A stretch of 64,000 nt of DNA from Lachnospiraceae bacterium XBD2001 (GCA_900116395.1 FPAN01000002.1:496001-560000); one strand, 5' to 3'. Positions 41,801-50,916 are shown, counted from the stretch's first letter. Translations and numbers: made by a program. Notes: generated by a model from the sequence alone, not told the origin.

Positions 41801-43705
41801 ATGCGGTCCTTATCCACCATTGAGCAGCAGTATGAGGAGATCCGAATTGCGAAGGATGAGGCGGAAGTGGCCAACAAGGCGAAATCCAATTTCCTTGCCA
41901 GCATGTCCCATGAGATTCGAACCCCGATCAATGCGGTACTTGGTATGGATGAGATGATTCTTCGGGAGAGCAAGGATGATTCCATTTTAGAATACGCCAC
42001 GGATATCTACTCTGCCGGACAGACGTTGCTGTCCTTAATCAATGAGATCCTAGATTCCTCTAAGATTGAGTCGGGCAAAATGGAGATTGTTCCGGAGGAA
42101 TATGAATTGGGTGGCATGATTCATAACCTGCACAACCTGATTATCCAGCGAGCCTCTGTGGCGGATCTTAGCCTGATCGTGGAAGTGGACAAGAATCTGC
42201 CGAAGAAGCTTCGGGGTGATGATGTTCGTATTCGCCAGATTATTACCAATATGCTCTCCAACGCTGTGAAGTACACCAAGGAAGGAACCGTATGGTTCCG
42301 AGTTCTTGGCACATGCGAAGGCAACATTGCACATCTGCGTGTGGAGGTAGAAGATACCGGTGAGGGTATCAAGGAAGAGGATATTCCGCATCTGTTTGAT
42401 GCGTATCGGCGCTTGGATTTGGGCAAAAACCATTACGTGGAAGGTACGGGCTTGGGCTTAAATATCTCTATGCGCCTTCTGGAGTTGATGGGCAGTCGTC
42501 TTCAGGTAAGCAGTGTATACGGCGAAGGATCGAAGTTCTATTTTGATTTGGACCAGGAAATTATTGATGCCACACCTCTTGGCGAAGACTACGATCCGAC
42601 GCGCTCGAAGGATATTGTGACACATCGTACCGGCGGACATTTTATAGCGCCAAAAGCTAAGGTGCTCGTAGTCGATGACAACAGCATGAACCGTCGTGTA
42701 TTCAAGAGTCTGGTAAAACAGATGCAGATGCAGGTGTCGGAAGCAGCCAGCGGTCCGGAGGCTATTGAATATGCCAAGACGGAATACTTCGATTTGATTT
42801 TTATGGATCATATGATGCCGGAGATGGATGGCGTGGAAGCCATGCAGTACATTCGCTCCCTGAAGGGCATCCCTTGCGAGCATACCCCAATCTACGTACT
42901 GACGGCCAATGCCATTACCGGAGCCAGAGAAGCATACCTAGAAGCGGGATTTGATGGATTTGTATCCAAGCCGATCATTTTTGAAAAATTAGAGGAAGCC
43001 TTACAGAAAGCGCTTCCGGCGGAGTACATTGAGCCAATGCCGGAAGGAATGGAGACAAAGCCATCCGGAGGACCGCAACCACCGGAAGATTTACCAAGTG
43101 TGGAAGGCTTGGACTGGAGCTTCGCCTGGTTGCATCTGCCTTCCGTAGACCTGTTGCGGGAATCCTTAGGAGAGTTCTATACTTTGATTCCGGTTCAGAG
43201 CAAGAAGCTTCAGGCAATGTATGAGGCATTGTTGAAGGAACCAACCGAAGAAGCCTGGGAGAATTACCGGATTTTGGTTCATGCCATGAAGGGGTTGGCG
43301 GCAACGGTTGGTATTATTCCGCTGGCGGGACCGGCGAAGATTTTGGAATTTGCGGCAAAAGATGGTAATATAGACATTATTAAAAACTTACATCCGGTGT
43401 TCCTGCGGGAATGGAATTCTTACAGTCAGAAGCTAGTGGGCGTTTTTGATATCGGAACGGCTCAAGAAGCTCCTCGACAACCGGGCAATCTCAAGATTTT
43501 ACAGAAATTGTCCGACATTATTATAGGAGCATTGAAGCATATGGACATCGATCGGGCAGACAAAGCCGTTGCCAAGCTACAGGAATTTACCTTTGGCGAA
43601 GCAGTGGATGCCGATATTACTACATTAGTCGGAGCAGTTACAGATTTGGATGAGGAACTATCCAAGGCAACGTTGGAAGAAATGATTTCCAAACTACAAG
43701 AGTAA
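38900..43705 (+). CDS. Hybrid histidine kinase with ECF-S-like and propeller domains
   Basis: The protein has about 1600 residues; numbers are approximate. Residues 1 to 215 form six or so membrane helices with a small-residue pattern (GTFLIGTILGPFAGAISGCA) like ECF transporter S components. Residues 230 to 820 are beta-propeller repeats, for example DGYIWAGGYSGLYRFDG and NNLWIGTNDMGVVKY. A Y_Y_Y-like strand domain (830 to 930) follows, then one helix (940 to 960). The kinase has phospho-His 1004 in SMSHEIRTPINAV, an ATPase domain with DTGEGI and GTGLGLNIS, a receiver with Asp1303 in FMDHMMPEMDG, and a C-terminal HPt with His1461 in VHAMKGLAATVG. No DNA-binding domain is present. An alternative GTG lies six bases upstream; neither start has a strong ribosome site. 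Confidence 0.9.
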   Translation: MREKIERWVFPITIPNILLIVLGVALNVGGRMLSQAFLWPIWADSVGTFLIGTILGPFAGAISGCAAAMVLGMFDPLAYYYAPLGAVVGFVIGANFPHGQRMNKYRVFMVAFMISLLSAAFGAVINMLFRGGEVGNVWGDALVEWITPTGESNFVATFLGELLVHFPDKILSVIIAMSIIGTTMLITGKRDTFLKLYGLGLALILFAGSFVGIATDVQAEGSYKRELTAEYVPKIYSSGDGLYSTQMNAIAQTKDGYIWAGGYSGLYRFDGTSFIQMDLGNNINSITSLYADDQNNLWIGTNDMGVVKYNTVHKKVYTYGVNRGMPSESVRSIQEGPGGNIFVGTVSYSALIRPYGMVGTYNQDELLNYINNFSINEEDECVCVSQSGYVLVIAEESVPEPKYCSTPDAFYVSATWGKGGDLWLSTSTNVIEHYRWVDGKLTPRGTLSTGNLNYLNKIFYSSYFGGIFVCAENGVGFVDNDGEFWDLTEVGFDSSVNDVLVDYQGNIWFTSSKQGVLKMSPSVFSNLTKRARIDTGMVNCVLRDGRELLIGTDKGIYVEDVYSNELIHYDWMDQLADARISHIMKDSKGSLWICTYGEYGILEIRPDGECVTYGGVKEDENATPERFRMAIEMADGTIAAASMSGIYYIRDGQIVDTFTEEDGLRVPQILCLLETEDKKLLACSDGDGVYVIRDGKIIEHINMRVGLNSQVVLRAIHCGYGYIYVTSNALFYDDRDNIQRLTNFPYSNNYDAYVTEDNKLWVASSAGVIVADVDDVIENKEGYAYTLLDHTRGLDSSLTLNCWNTTDGEDMFLCCTDGVRRVPRNGYELSAGQYNIAIDEITMNDTPVILENGAYQLPAGVGRLVIRPAILNYSMTNPTIHYYIEGVPESDITAKQDALSAITLTDIKYGKYNLHIQVMDDVTGAVQQERIFPIYKAPKMYEETYFRTYVFCIALIFVAFLAWIIAQMRSLSTIEQQYEEIRIAKDEAEVANKAKSNFLASMSHEIRTPINAVLGMDEMILRESKDDSILEYATDIYSAGQTLLSLINEILDSSKIESGKMEIVPEEYELGGMIHNLHNLIIQRASVADLSLIVEVDKNLPKKLRGDDVRIRQIITNMLSNAVKYTKEGTVWFRVLGTCEGNIAHLRVEVEDTGEGIKEEDIPHLFDAYRRLDLGKNHYVEGTGLGLNISMRLLELMGSRLQVSSVYGEGSKFYFDLDQEIIDATPLGEDYDPTRSKDIVTHRTGGHFIAPKAKVLVVDDNSMNRRVFKSLVKQMQMQVSEAASGPEAIEYAKTEYFDLIFMDHMMPEMDGVEAMQYIRSLKGIPCEHTPIYVLTANAITGAREAYLEAGFDGFVSKPIIFEKLEEALQKALPAEYIEPMPEGMETKPSGGPQPPEDLPSVEGLDWSFAWLHLPSVDLLRESLGEFYTLIPVQSKKLQAMYEALLKEPTEEAWENYRILVHAMKGLAATVGIIPLAGPAKILEFAAKDGNIDIIKNLHPVFLREWNSYSQKLVGVFDIGTAQEAPRQPGNLKILQKLSDIIIGALKHMDIDRADKAVAKLQEFTFGEAVDADITTLVGAVTDLDEELSKATLEEMISKLQE

Positions 43706-43716
43706 GGAGCAATGAC

Positions 43717-44190
43717 ATGATGAGTGATGATTTGGATTTAGGAATGGATTTGAATCTGGATGACCTGGACTTAGATCTGGATTTCGATTTGGATGATTTG
43801 GATCTGGGTCTGGATGATTTGCGTAGCAAAGTTATGGTCATCGATGATGATGCCGGCACCCTACGTAGCATCAAGAGCATTTTAGATGGTGTGTATGTGG
43901 TATCTGTGGCCAATTCCGGCAAAAAAGCCTTGGATTTGTTGGCGATTGAGAAGCCGGATGTGATTCTTTTGGATTATGAGATGCCGATGATGAATGGACC
44001 GGAGACCATGCAGAAGATTCGCATGAAGCCGGGATTCAAGGATACGCCGATTATTTTCTTAACCGGTGTCAATGACCGCTCCCAGATTGCGGCGGCCTTG
44101 GCTCTGCGTCCGGCGGGATATCTGTTGAAGCCGGTGAACCAGAGTAAGCTTTTGATGACAATTTTAGATGCCTTGAATAGCGGCGCTTGA
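43717..44190 (+). CDS. Single-domain response regulator with Asp/Leu repeat tail
   Basis: This 157-residue protein has a receiver domain at about 37 to 155: VMVIDDDAGTLRSI supplies the acidic pocket, VILLDYEMPMMNG the phospho-acceptor Asp, FLTG the Thr, and LLKPV the Lys. The first 35 residues are an alternating Asp-Leu run (DLDLGMDLNLDDLDLDLDFD). No output domain exists, so it probably receives phosphate from the HPt domain of the kinase just upstream and passes it on or acts by binding. It starts 11 bases after the kinase with AAGGAGC. Confidence 0.93.
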   Translation: MMSDDLDLGMDLNLDDLDLDLDFDLDDLDLGLDDLRSKVMVIDDDAGTLRSIKSILDGVYVVSVANSGKKALDLLAIEKPDVILLDYEMPMMNGPETMQKIRMKPGFKDTPIIFLTGVNDRSQIAAALALRPAGYLLKPVNQSKLLMTILDALNSGA

Positions 44191-44286
44191 TGATGATTGC
44201 AATCCCGTATGTTTTTGGACATGCGGGATTGTTTTGGAGTTGTCTGACTTCGGCAATTTACTGGACGGGGTGTGGAATAGATAGTA

Positions 44287-44503
44287 TAATATAGGTAACC
44301 TGAAATGTTCGATACAGCCTGTAGTTTTTGAACCTACATTTACTTTAAACGGGATCCCAACATTATCTGTCCGATGCCGGGCCAAGGTAACAGCCTTTGC
44401 TGGAGAGCGTAAGCTCCGTTGGATGGCAGGAGACTGAATTGCGGTAACCCACCTAGCTGTTGCTAGGAGTCAAAAATGCAGGTCCGGCATTTTGGGGATA
44501 TCT
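44287..44503 (+). ncRNA. ssrS: 6S RNA (with -10 box)
   Basis: A TATAAT at 44287 to 44292 precedes an RNA beginning near 44300. The outer stem CTGAAATG (44302 to 44309) pairs with CATTTTGG (44488 to 44495). Conserved 6S features follow: ATGTTCG near the 5' end, GTTTTTGAACC, a GGAGAGCGTAAGCTCC hairpin in the middle and GGTAACCCACCT near the 3' side. 6S RNA mimics an open promoter and binds housekeeping RNA polymerase. A terminator follows within ten bases. The exact ends are approximate. Confidence 0.8.
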
Positions 44504-44510
44504 GAATATA

Positions 44511-44541
44511 GCTCCCACGTTTTTTACGTGGGAGTTTTTTG
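44511..44541 (+). terminator. Intrinsic terminator of 6S RNA
   Basis: CTCCCACGT pairs with ACGTGGGAG and is followed by six T. Confidence 0.9.
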
Positions 44542-44570
44542 TTGAGATTTTCGGATTCCTGTGGTAGAAT
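44542..44570 (+). promoter_or_regulatory. Sigma-A promoter of pheST
   Basis: TTGAGA at 44542 to 44547 and TAGAAT at 44565 to 44570 have a 17-base spacer, directly ahead of the T-box leader. Confidence 0.8.
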
Positions 44571-44576
44571 GAGTCA

Positions 44577-44824
44577 AGTTAAAGACTGTGAATGCGCACA
44601 GTAGTTTTGCGGGACTTCTTAATAGAGAACGGTGTCAGCGGCTGGAAGCACCGGTAAGAAGCGCAGGATGAATTTTCACGCAGGAGTCGCATGGTTGAAC
44701 CTTTAGTAGGCCATGACGGGTAGCGCACGTTAAGCGTACATGAGTGTCAGAGGCAAGATGCCTTTGGAATCAGGGTGGTAACGCGGATTTGATTCGTCCC
44801 TAGTATTTTACTAGGGACTTTTTT
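44577..44824 (+). promoter_or_regulatory. T-box leader (phenylalanyl-tRNA responsive)
   Basis: A leader of about 250 bases contains a long stem I region and the T-box sequence AGGGTGGTAACGCGG (44773 to 44787), whose bulge pairs with uncharged tRNA. It ends in a terminator of GTCCCTAGT and ACTAGGGAC with a following T tract. Its position ahead of pheS implies a Phe specifier. A UUU/UUC triplet in GAATTTTCAC near 44671 is a candidate, but I could not fold stem I reliably. Uncharged tRNA-Phe would allow read-through. Confidence 0.88.
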
Positions 44825-44863
44825 ATTGTAAAAAAGTCCCTACAGAATAGAAGGAGAGCAGAT

Positions 44864-45886
44864 ATGAAAGAACAGTTAGAAGCAATCAAAGCAAAAGCGA
44901 TTGCAGCCATTGAAGCAACTGACGGCATCGACAAGCTGAACGATGTTCGTATGAGCGTACTGGGTAAGACCGGTGAGTTGACTGCAGTGTTGAAGGGTAT
45001 GAAGGACGTAGCTCCGGAAGACCGTCCGAAGGTTGGCCAGCTGGTGAATGAGACCAGAGAGACCATCGAGAAGTTATTGGAAGAGAAGAAGGTGAAGTTC
45101 GAAGAAGAAGCACTTCGCCGTCGTTATGAGTCTGAGAAGATTGATGTCACCATGCCATCTGAGAAGGCTGTTCGTGGCAATCTGCATCCGATTACCCAGG
45201 TTCGCAATCAGTTAACAGATATCTTCGGTTCTATGGGATTCGAAGTATACGAAGGAACTGAGATTGAAACCGATTACTACAACTTCACGGCATTGAATAC
45301 CCCACAGGATCATCCGGCCCGTGATATGCAGGATACCTTCTATCTGTCACCGGAGTTCTTGCTTCGTACACAGACTTCCGCCGGCCAGATTCATGTTATG
45401 GAGAAGCAGAAGCCGCCGATTAAGATTATTTCCCCTGGTAAGGTATTCCGTTCCGACGATGATGCCACCCATTCTCCAATGTTCTCCCAGATGGAGGGAT
45501 TGGTTGTAGATAAGGGCATTACCCTGTGTGATTTGAAGGGTATGTTGGATGAATTCGTGAAGAAGATCTTCGGTAAGGAGACTACAACCCGTCTTCGTCC
45601 GTCTTACTTCCCATTCACCGAGCCGTCTGTAGAGGTAGACGTAAGCTGCTTCCAGTGCCATGGTAAGGGCTGCAAGCTCTGCAAGGGTACCGGATGGATT
45701 GAAGTTCTTGGAGCAGGTGTTGTCAATAAGAAGGTACTCGAAGGCTGTGGCATTGATACCAATGAGTACAGTGGATTCGCTTTCGGTATCGGTATTGAGC
45801 GTATCGCCATGCTGAAGTACGGCATCAACAACATCAAGTTGTTATTCGAGTCCGATATGCGTGTATTGAAGCAGATTGACGACTAA
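44864..45886 (+). CDS. pheS: Phenylalanine--tRNA ligase alpha subunit
   Basis: This 340-residue class II synthetase subunit has an N-terminal coiled coil that grips tRNA. Motif 2 region is [23 protein letters not shown], and motif 3 ends [19 protein letters not shown]. PheS forms an alpha2-beta2 enzyme with PheT and carries the active site for phenylalanine activation. It is controlled by the upstream T-box. A GGAGAGC ribosome site precedes the ATG. Confidence 0.98.
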   Translation: MKEQLEAIKAKAIAAIEATDGIDKLNDVRMSVLGKTGELTAVLKGMKDVAPEDRPKVGQLVNETRETIEKLLEEKKVKFEEEALRRRYESEKIDVTMPSEKAVRGNLHPITQVRNQLTDIFGSMGFEVYEGTEIETDYYNFTALNTPQDHPARDMQDTFYLSPEFLLRTQTSAGQIHVMEKQKPPIKIISPGKVFRSDDDATHSPMFSQMEGLVVDKGITLCDLKGMLDEFVKKIFGKETTTRLRPSYFPFTEPSVEVDVSCFQCHGKGCKLCKGTGWIEVLGAGVVNKKVLEGCGIDTNEYSGFAFGIGIERIAMLKYGINNIKLLFESDMRVLKQIDD

Positions 45887-45909
45887 GGTTCGGGAAGGAG
45901 ATTAAGGAT

Positions 45910-48330
45910 ATGTTAGCACCACTGAGTTGGTTAAAAGAATATGTAGATATTGATGTTACTCCACAGGAGTTGGAAGACAAGCTGTTCTCCTGCGGTTTTG
46001 AAGTAGAAGAACGTTATGAGGTTGGTAAGGATATCTCGAACGTTGTGGTAGGTTTGGTAAAGACCTGCGAGGCAATTCCGGATACTCATTTGCATTTGTG
46101 CCAGGTAGATGCCGGCGAGCATGGCGTGCTCCAGATTTGCTGCGGTGCGGATAACGTAGAAGCCGGTGGCAAGTATCCATTGGCTCTGATTGGAGCTACG
46201 GTTTACGCTACAGCTAAGGATCATGTCACCATCGAAGGTGTTATGACCATCGGACAGGGCAAACTCCGTGGATATGATTCTTTCGGTATGTTATGTTCCG
46301 GTGTAGAGCTTGGTTTGAACGAAGATCTCTATCCGGGTGCAGGCTATAACGGACTTTTGGTTCTTCCGGAAGATGCCGAGGTTGGCGCAGATGTTAAGCC
46401 AATCTTAGGTCTTGATGATCAGATTTATGATATTGCTATTACCGCAAATCGTCCGGATTGCCAGAGCATCTACGGTATTGCAAGAGAAGTAGCAGCAGTA
46501 CTTGGCAAAGAGCTGAAGGCTCCATCTCTGGAGTATACCGAGCATGATGCATTGCAGGATGACTTCTCTGTCAGCGTAGATGCCAAGGATTTGTGCCCAC
46601 GTTACAGTGCACATTATGTATATGATGTAAAAATCGGACCATCCCCTGCATGGATGAGACGCCGTCTTGCCCTGACCGGCATTGGTTCTATTTCCAACAT
46701 TGTTGATATTACCAATTACGTATTAAAAGAGTTCGGTCAGCCGATGCATGCTTTCGATTACTCTTATTTGGAGGGTGGTAAGATTCAGGTTCGCCGTGCC
46801 AATAACGGTGAGAAGATTCAGACCCTCGATGAGAAGGAATTTGAGCTGAACGATCAGAACTTAGTCATCTGTGATGGCAAGAAGCCGGTAGCTCTTGCAG
46901 GTATCATGGGTGGATTGAATTCTGAGATTAAGGACGATACCACAGCCGTTATGTTCGAGGCTGCCAAGTTCGCTCGTGACAATATCCGTAAGTCTTCCCG
47001 CGCATTGGGACAGGCTTCCGATTCTTCCGCGTTGTACTCTAAGGGTGTTTATGAGTACACCACTGTAGTAGCAATGAAGCGTGCGTTGCACTTAATCGAA
47101 GAGCTTGGTTGCGGTACCGTATCTTCTTCCCATTTTGAAGATAATACCGGCAACTCCATCGAGCCGCACGAGATGAAGGTTAGCGTGAATAAGGTCAACG
47201 GTGTTCTTGGAATTACCGTTCCGAACGATGAAATCGTTCGTATCCTTACCAATCTTCATATGCAGCCATCCATCAACGGTGATGAGCTCACCTTACAGAT
47301 TCCTGCATATCGTGAAGATATGGAAGACTATCCGGATGTTGCGGAAGAAGTCATCCGTATGTACGGCTATGACCATGTCATCCCAACCTTCATGCCTACT
47401 GCCAAGGTTACTATGGGTGGATTGAATCTTCGCCAGAAGAGCGAGTTGAAGCTGAAGAGAGCGCTGTGTGCAGCAGGTGCTTACGAAGGCATTCATTATT
47501 CCTTCTTCTCCCCAAGCGATTTGGACTTGATTCGCTTGCCACAGGATGCTAAGGAGCGTAAGGCTATTAGCCTGATGAACCCAATCAATATCGATTTGTC
47601 TCTTATGAGAACCACTTTGGCGCCTCAGATGCTTCGAGCTATGGCCGGCAACCAGAAGAAGGGCATCTTAGAAGGCCGTATTTTCGAGCTTGGTAATATC
47701 TTCCTTCCGAAGGACTTGCCATTGACCGATTATCCGGATGAGCGTGAGACCTTATGCATCGGTGTATTTGGTAAGGAAGAGACCTTCTTCACCATCAAGG
47801 GATTATGCGATGTAGTTGCAGACGCACTGGATGTTACCTTCGATTACGAGGCTGACACCAAGACCTTCTTACATCCGTATCAGACCGCCAAGATTACCTG
47901 CAACGGCGAAGAGATTGGATATGTTGGAAAGCTTTCTTACGAGATTGCTGACGAGTTGGATATGTCCGTTCCTGCTTTCGTTGCTGAGTTAGACCTGCGT
48001 GTTCTCTCCCAGTACTACGGCAAGGCACGAGTATTTACACCAATCTCCAAGTATGACGAGGAGAAGCGTGATTTCGCATTTGTAGTAGATAAGAACGTTA
48101 CTTGCGGCCAGATCGAGAAGTTGATTTACTCTGCGTGCGATTACGTAACTTCTGTTAAACTCTTTGATGTTTACGAAGGAGGACAGCTCCCTGATGACAA
48201 GAAGAGTATGGCGTTCTCTGTTGTATTTACACCAAGAGATGAAAAAATCAAAGGCAAGAAAGTAGAAGAGTTTGTAGAGAAGATTCTTGCCGACTTGAAG
48301 GATAAGTTAAACGCTACTTTAAGAGCCTAA
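45910..48330 (+). CDS. pheT: Phenylalanine--tRNA ligase beta subunit
   Basis: This 806-residue beta subunit has the N-terminal tRNA-binding OB domain (about 40 to 150), the B3/B4 editing domain that hydrolyses mischarged Tyr-tRNA, and B5 (about 400 to 475). The catalytic-like core follows, and a C-terminal ferredoxin-fold anticodon-binding domain begins at FTPISKYDEEKRDFAFVVD. The length is standard. It starts 24 bases after pheS behind AAGGAG and shares its transcript. A large hairpin with a T tract follows. Confidence 0.98.
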   Translation: MLAPLSWLKEYVDIDVTPQELEDKLFSCGFEVEERYEVGKDISNVVVGLVKTCEAIPDTHLHLCQVDAGEHGVLQICCGADNVEAGGKYPLALIGATVYATAKDHVTIEGVMTIGQGKLRGYDSFGMLCSGVELGLNEDLYPGAGYNGLLVLPEDAEVGADVKPILGLDDQIYDIAITANRPDCQSIYGIAREVAAVLGKELKAPSLEYTEHDALQDDFSVSVDAKDLCPRYSAHYVYDVKIGPSPAWMRRRLALTGIGSISNIVDITNYVLKEFGQPMHAFDYSYLEGGKIQVRRANNGEKIQTLDEKEFELNDQNLVICDGKKPVALAGIMGGLNSEIKDDTTAVMFEAAKFARDNIRKSSRALGQASDSSALYSKGVYEYTTVVAMKRALHLIEELGCGTVSSSHFEDNTGNSIEPHEMKVSVNKVNGVLGITVPNDEIVRILTNLHMQPSINGDELTLQIPAYREDMEDYPDVAEEVIRMYGYDHVIPTFMPTAKVTMGGLNLRQKSELKLKRALCAAGAYEGIHYSFFSPSDLDLIRLPQDAKERKAISLMNPINIDLSLMRTTLAPQMLRAMAGNQKKGILEGRIFELGNIFLPKDLPLTDYPDERETLCIGVFGKEETFFTIKGLCDVVADALDVTFDYEADTKTFLHPYQTAKITCNGEEIGYVGKLSYEIADELDMSVPAFVAELDLRVLSQYYGKARVFTPISKYDEEKRDFAFVVDKNVTCGQIEKLIYSACDYVTSVKLFDVYEGGQLPDDKKSMAFSVVFTPRDEKIKGKKVEEFVEKILADLKDKLNATLRA

Positions 48331-48339
48331 ATTACCGTT

Positions 48340-48502
48340 AAGGCCCCACCCTTGCGGTGATGCCCATATTTCCCCGAGACCCGCTTGCGCTCCGTTCCGC
48401 CCGTAGCGGACACTACGCAATCAATAGATTGCTAGTGCCGACGGACTCCAAGGGTCTCTACAGGAAATAGGGCATCCACCTTGCGGGTGGGGGTTACTTT
48501 TT
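48340..48502 (+). terminator. Large branched hairpin and terminator after pheT
   Basis: The outer arms CCCCACCC...GGTGATGCCC and GGGCATCCACC...GGGTGGGG pair and are followed by TTACTTTTTT. Inside lie GAGACCC/GGGTCTC, TCCGC/GCGGA, and the perfect CACTA-C-GCAATC/GATTGC-TAGTG arm with an AATA loop. At about 160 bases it is far larger than other terminators in the window and may be a repeat element. Confidence 0.7.
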
Positions 48503-48517
48503 TAGATTGGATTTAGT

Positions 48518-49639
48518 ATGGAACAATTTTTTGATGTTAAAGATTATAATTACGAACTCCCTGAAGAGCTTATAGCACAGGATCCGCTAGAGGATAGAAC
48601 AAGCTCTCGTTTGATGGTCTTGAATAAGCAGACTGGTGAAGTTAGTCATCACCATTTTTATGATATCAAACAGTATTTAAAGCCTGGCGATTGTCTTGTT
48701 TTAAATAATACGAAAGTTATTCCGGCACGCCTTTATGGTGTCAAGGAGGATACAGGAGCAGCGATTGAGATCTTGCTTCTGAAGCGAGAGGAAGATGCTA
48801 TCTGGGAGTGCTTGGTGCGTCCTGGTAAGAAGTGTCGCGTGGGTGCGAAGATTTCCTTCGGTGACGGTCTATTACATGGTGAGATTGTGGACGTGCTTGA
48901 GGACGGCAACCGCAAGATTCAGTTTACCTATGAGGGTATCTTCGAGGAAATCTTGGACCAGTTGGGCGAGATGCCGCTGCCTCCGTATATTACTCACAAG
49001 CTTCAGGACAAGAACCGTTATCAGACCGTGTATGCCAAGTATGACGGTTCTGCCGCAGCGCCTACGGCTGGATTGCATTTTACTAAGGAGTTATTGCAGG
49101 AAGTCCGTGATATGGGTGTTCGGATTGCGGAAGTGACCTTACACGTTGGTCTTGGTACCTTCCGTCCGGTAAAGGTGGACAACATTTTAGAACATCACAT
49201 GCATTCCGAATATTACCAGATTAGCCAGGAAGCCTGTGATATTATCAACGAGACCAGAGCAAACGGCGGTCGCGTTATCGCTGTAGGTACTACCAGTACC
49301 CGTACCCTGGAGTCTGTGGCTAATGCCATCTTAGGCAATGCCAAGGGCCTGGTGAATTCCGATGCAGACGTGAAACCTGCAGAATTCATCGAGGTAAACG
49401 GCAAGCAGTACGTGAAGTTGACTCCACAGACCGGCTGGACCGAGATTTTCATCTATCCGGGGTATGAGTTCCAAGTAATCGACGGACTGATTACCAACTT
49501 CCATTTGCCGGAGTCTACCTTAATTATGCTGGTATCTGCATTGGCAGGAAGAGAGCATGTCCTGGCTGCATATCACAAGGCTGTGGAAGAGAAGTATCGT
49601 TTTTTCTCCTTCGGAGATGCTATGTTTATTGAACCGTAA
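48518..49639 (+). CDS. queA: tRNA preQ1(34) S-adenosylmethionine ribosyltransferase-isomerase
   Basis: This 373-residue QueA transfers and isomerises the ribosyl group of SAM to preQ1 in tRNA, giving epoxyqueuosine. Diagnostic segments are [16 protein letters not shown] at the start, [20 protein letters not shown] in the middle and the late [22 protein letters not shown] tgt or queG neighbour is not present in the window. The ATG follows weak ribosome-binding sequence (GGATTTAGT). Confidence 0.96.
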   Translation: MEQFFDVKDYNYELPEELIAQDPLEDRTSSRLMVLNKQTGEVSHHHFYDIKQYLKPGDCLVLNNTKVIPARLYGVKEDTGAAIEILLLKREEDAIWECLVRPGKKCRVGAKISFGDGLLHGEIVDVLEDGNRKIQFTYEGIFEEILDQLGEMPLPPYITHKLQDKNRYQTVYAKYDGSAAAPTAGLHFTKELLQEVRDMGVRIAEVTLHVGLGTFRPVKVDNILEHHMHSEYYQISQEACDIINETRANGGRVIAVGTTSTRTLESVANAILGNAKGLVNSDADVKPAEFIEVNGKQYVKLTPQTGWTEIFIYPGYEFQVIDGLITNFHLPESTLIMLVSALAGREHVLAAYHKAVEEKYRFFSFGDAMFIEP

Positions 49640-49659
49640 AAAAGAAAGAAAAAAGACTT

Positions 49660-50916
49660 ATGAAGAAAGACATGCAAGGGGCACCTCTTTGGACCAAGGA
49701 TTTCACCATTATTACCATTGGTAGTGTGATTTCCATGTTAGGCAATTCCATGTCGGGTTTTGCCATGAGTCTGATGGTGTTGGATATCTCACAATCTACA
49801 TTTCTATACGCGCTCTACATCGCGTCCTATACGGTGCCACAGCTATTGGTTCCAATCTTCTCCGGTGCGGTATTGGATCGCTTTTCCCGGAAGAAGATGA
49901 TTTACACCCTGGATTTCATATCGGCAGGGTTATTTGCGATTCTGGCGATTGTACTGGGAACGGGATTTTTCTCCTTCCCGTTGTTCATTGTGTATTCTTT
50001 GATCATCGGATCCATTCAGAGCATTTATATGGTAGCCTATGATAGCTTTTATCCTCTTCTGATTACGCCGGGAAACTATCAGAAGGCTTACTCCATTGCG
50101 GGAGTATTGGAGAACACCACCTTCTTTATGATTCCGGTGGCAACCTTCTTCTACAAGAACTTCGGTATGGTGCCGCTTTTGATTGTTGATGCGGTAAGTT
50201 ACCTGATTGCTGCAATTATGGAGACCCGCATTGGCCATGAAGAGACTTATGTGGAGAAGCAGAAGGAGACCAGACGGGAAGACTTATCCTATATGGCCCA
50301 GGTACTTCTGGATTTGAAGGAAGGTTTCCTATATCTGTGGTCGGAGCGAGGACTGCTGGCAATTGTTTTGTATTTTACCTTCTCCTTCATCACCACAGGG
50401 ACCTCAGATGTTGTGGCTCTTCCGTACTTCCGTGGACACTTCGACAACGGAGAGTATGTTTACATGGTGGTATGGGGTATGTCTGTAGTAGGCCGCGGTA
50501 TCGGAGGCTTGATTCACTACAAAGTGAAGGTGCCGGCACACATCCGTTATGGAATTGCTCTTGCAGTATATATCGCGGTCAGTGTGATTGAAGCGGTGTA
50601 TCTGTTCCTGCCGGTGCGCCTGATGATGGTGCTCTTATTCTGTAACGGCATGTTAGGGGTGACCAGTTATACCATTCGTATTTCCGCTACCCAGAGCTAC
50701 GTGCCGGATGAGAAAAAGGGACGTTTCAACGGCGTTTTCAATATGGTGGCCAGTGGCGGAATGTTGTTAGGACAACTTTTGGCAGGAAGCTTAACTCTGG
50801 CATTTTCGGAGCGTATGGTACTTCTGATCGTCGCAATGGTAAATGCGGTAATGGCGGTTGTGATTATTGGCGGCAGCAAGCGCCATGTGGCACCGATTTA
50901 TAACCGTCTGCAGTAA
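49660..50916 (+). CDS. MFS transporter
   Basis: This 418-residue carrier has about twelve helices. The loop after helix 2 reads SGAVLDRFSRKKMIYTLD, the MFS motif A form (G-x3-D-R-x-x-R-K), and the second half repeats a weaker form. The pattern fits the DHA3-type drug or macrolide exporters. It may work as an exporter of small molecules, but no regulator or resistance gene flanks it. It starts 20 bases after queA with AAAGAAAGAAAAAAG and probably shares its transcript. Confidence 0.92.
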   Translation: MKKDMQGAPLWTKDFTIITIGSVISMLGNSMSGFAMSLMVLDISQSTFLYALYIASYTVPQLLVPIFSGAVLDRFSRKKMIYTLDFISAGLFAILAIVLGTGFFSFPLFIVYSLIIGSIQSIYMVAYDSFYPLLITPGNYQKAYSIAGVLENTTFFMIPVATFFYKNFGMVPLLIVDAVSYLIAAIMETRIGHEETYVEKQKETRREDLSYMAQVLLDLKEGFLYLWSERGLLAIVLYFTFSFITTGTSDVVALPYFRGHFDNGEYVYMVVWGMSVVGRGIGGLIHYKVKVPAHIRYGIALAVYIAVSVIEAVYLFLPVRLMMVLLFCNGMLGVTSYTIRISATQSYVPDEKKGRFNGVFNMVASGGMLLGQLLAGSLTLAFSERMVLLIVAMVNAVMAVVIIGGSKRHVAPIYNRLQ

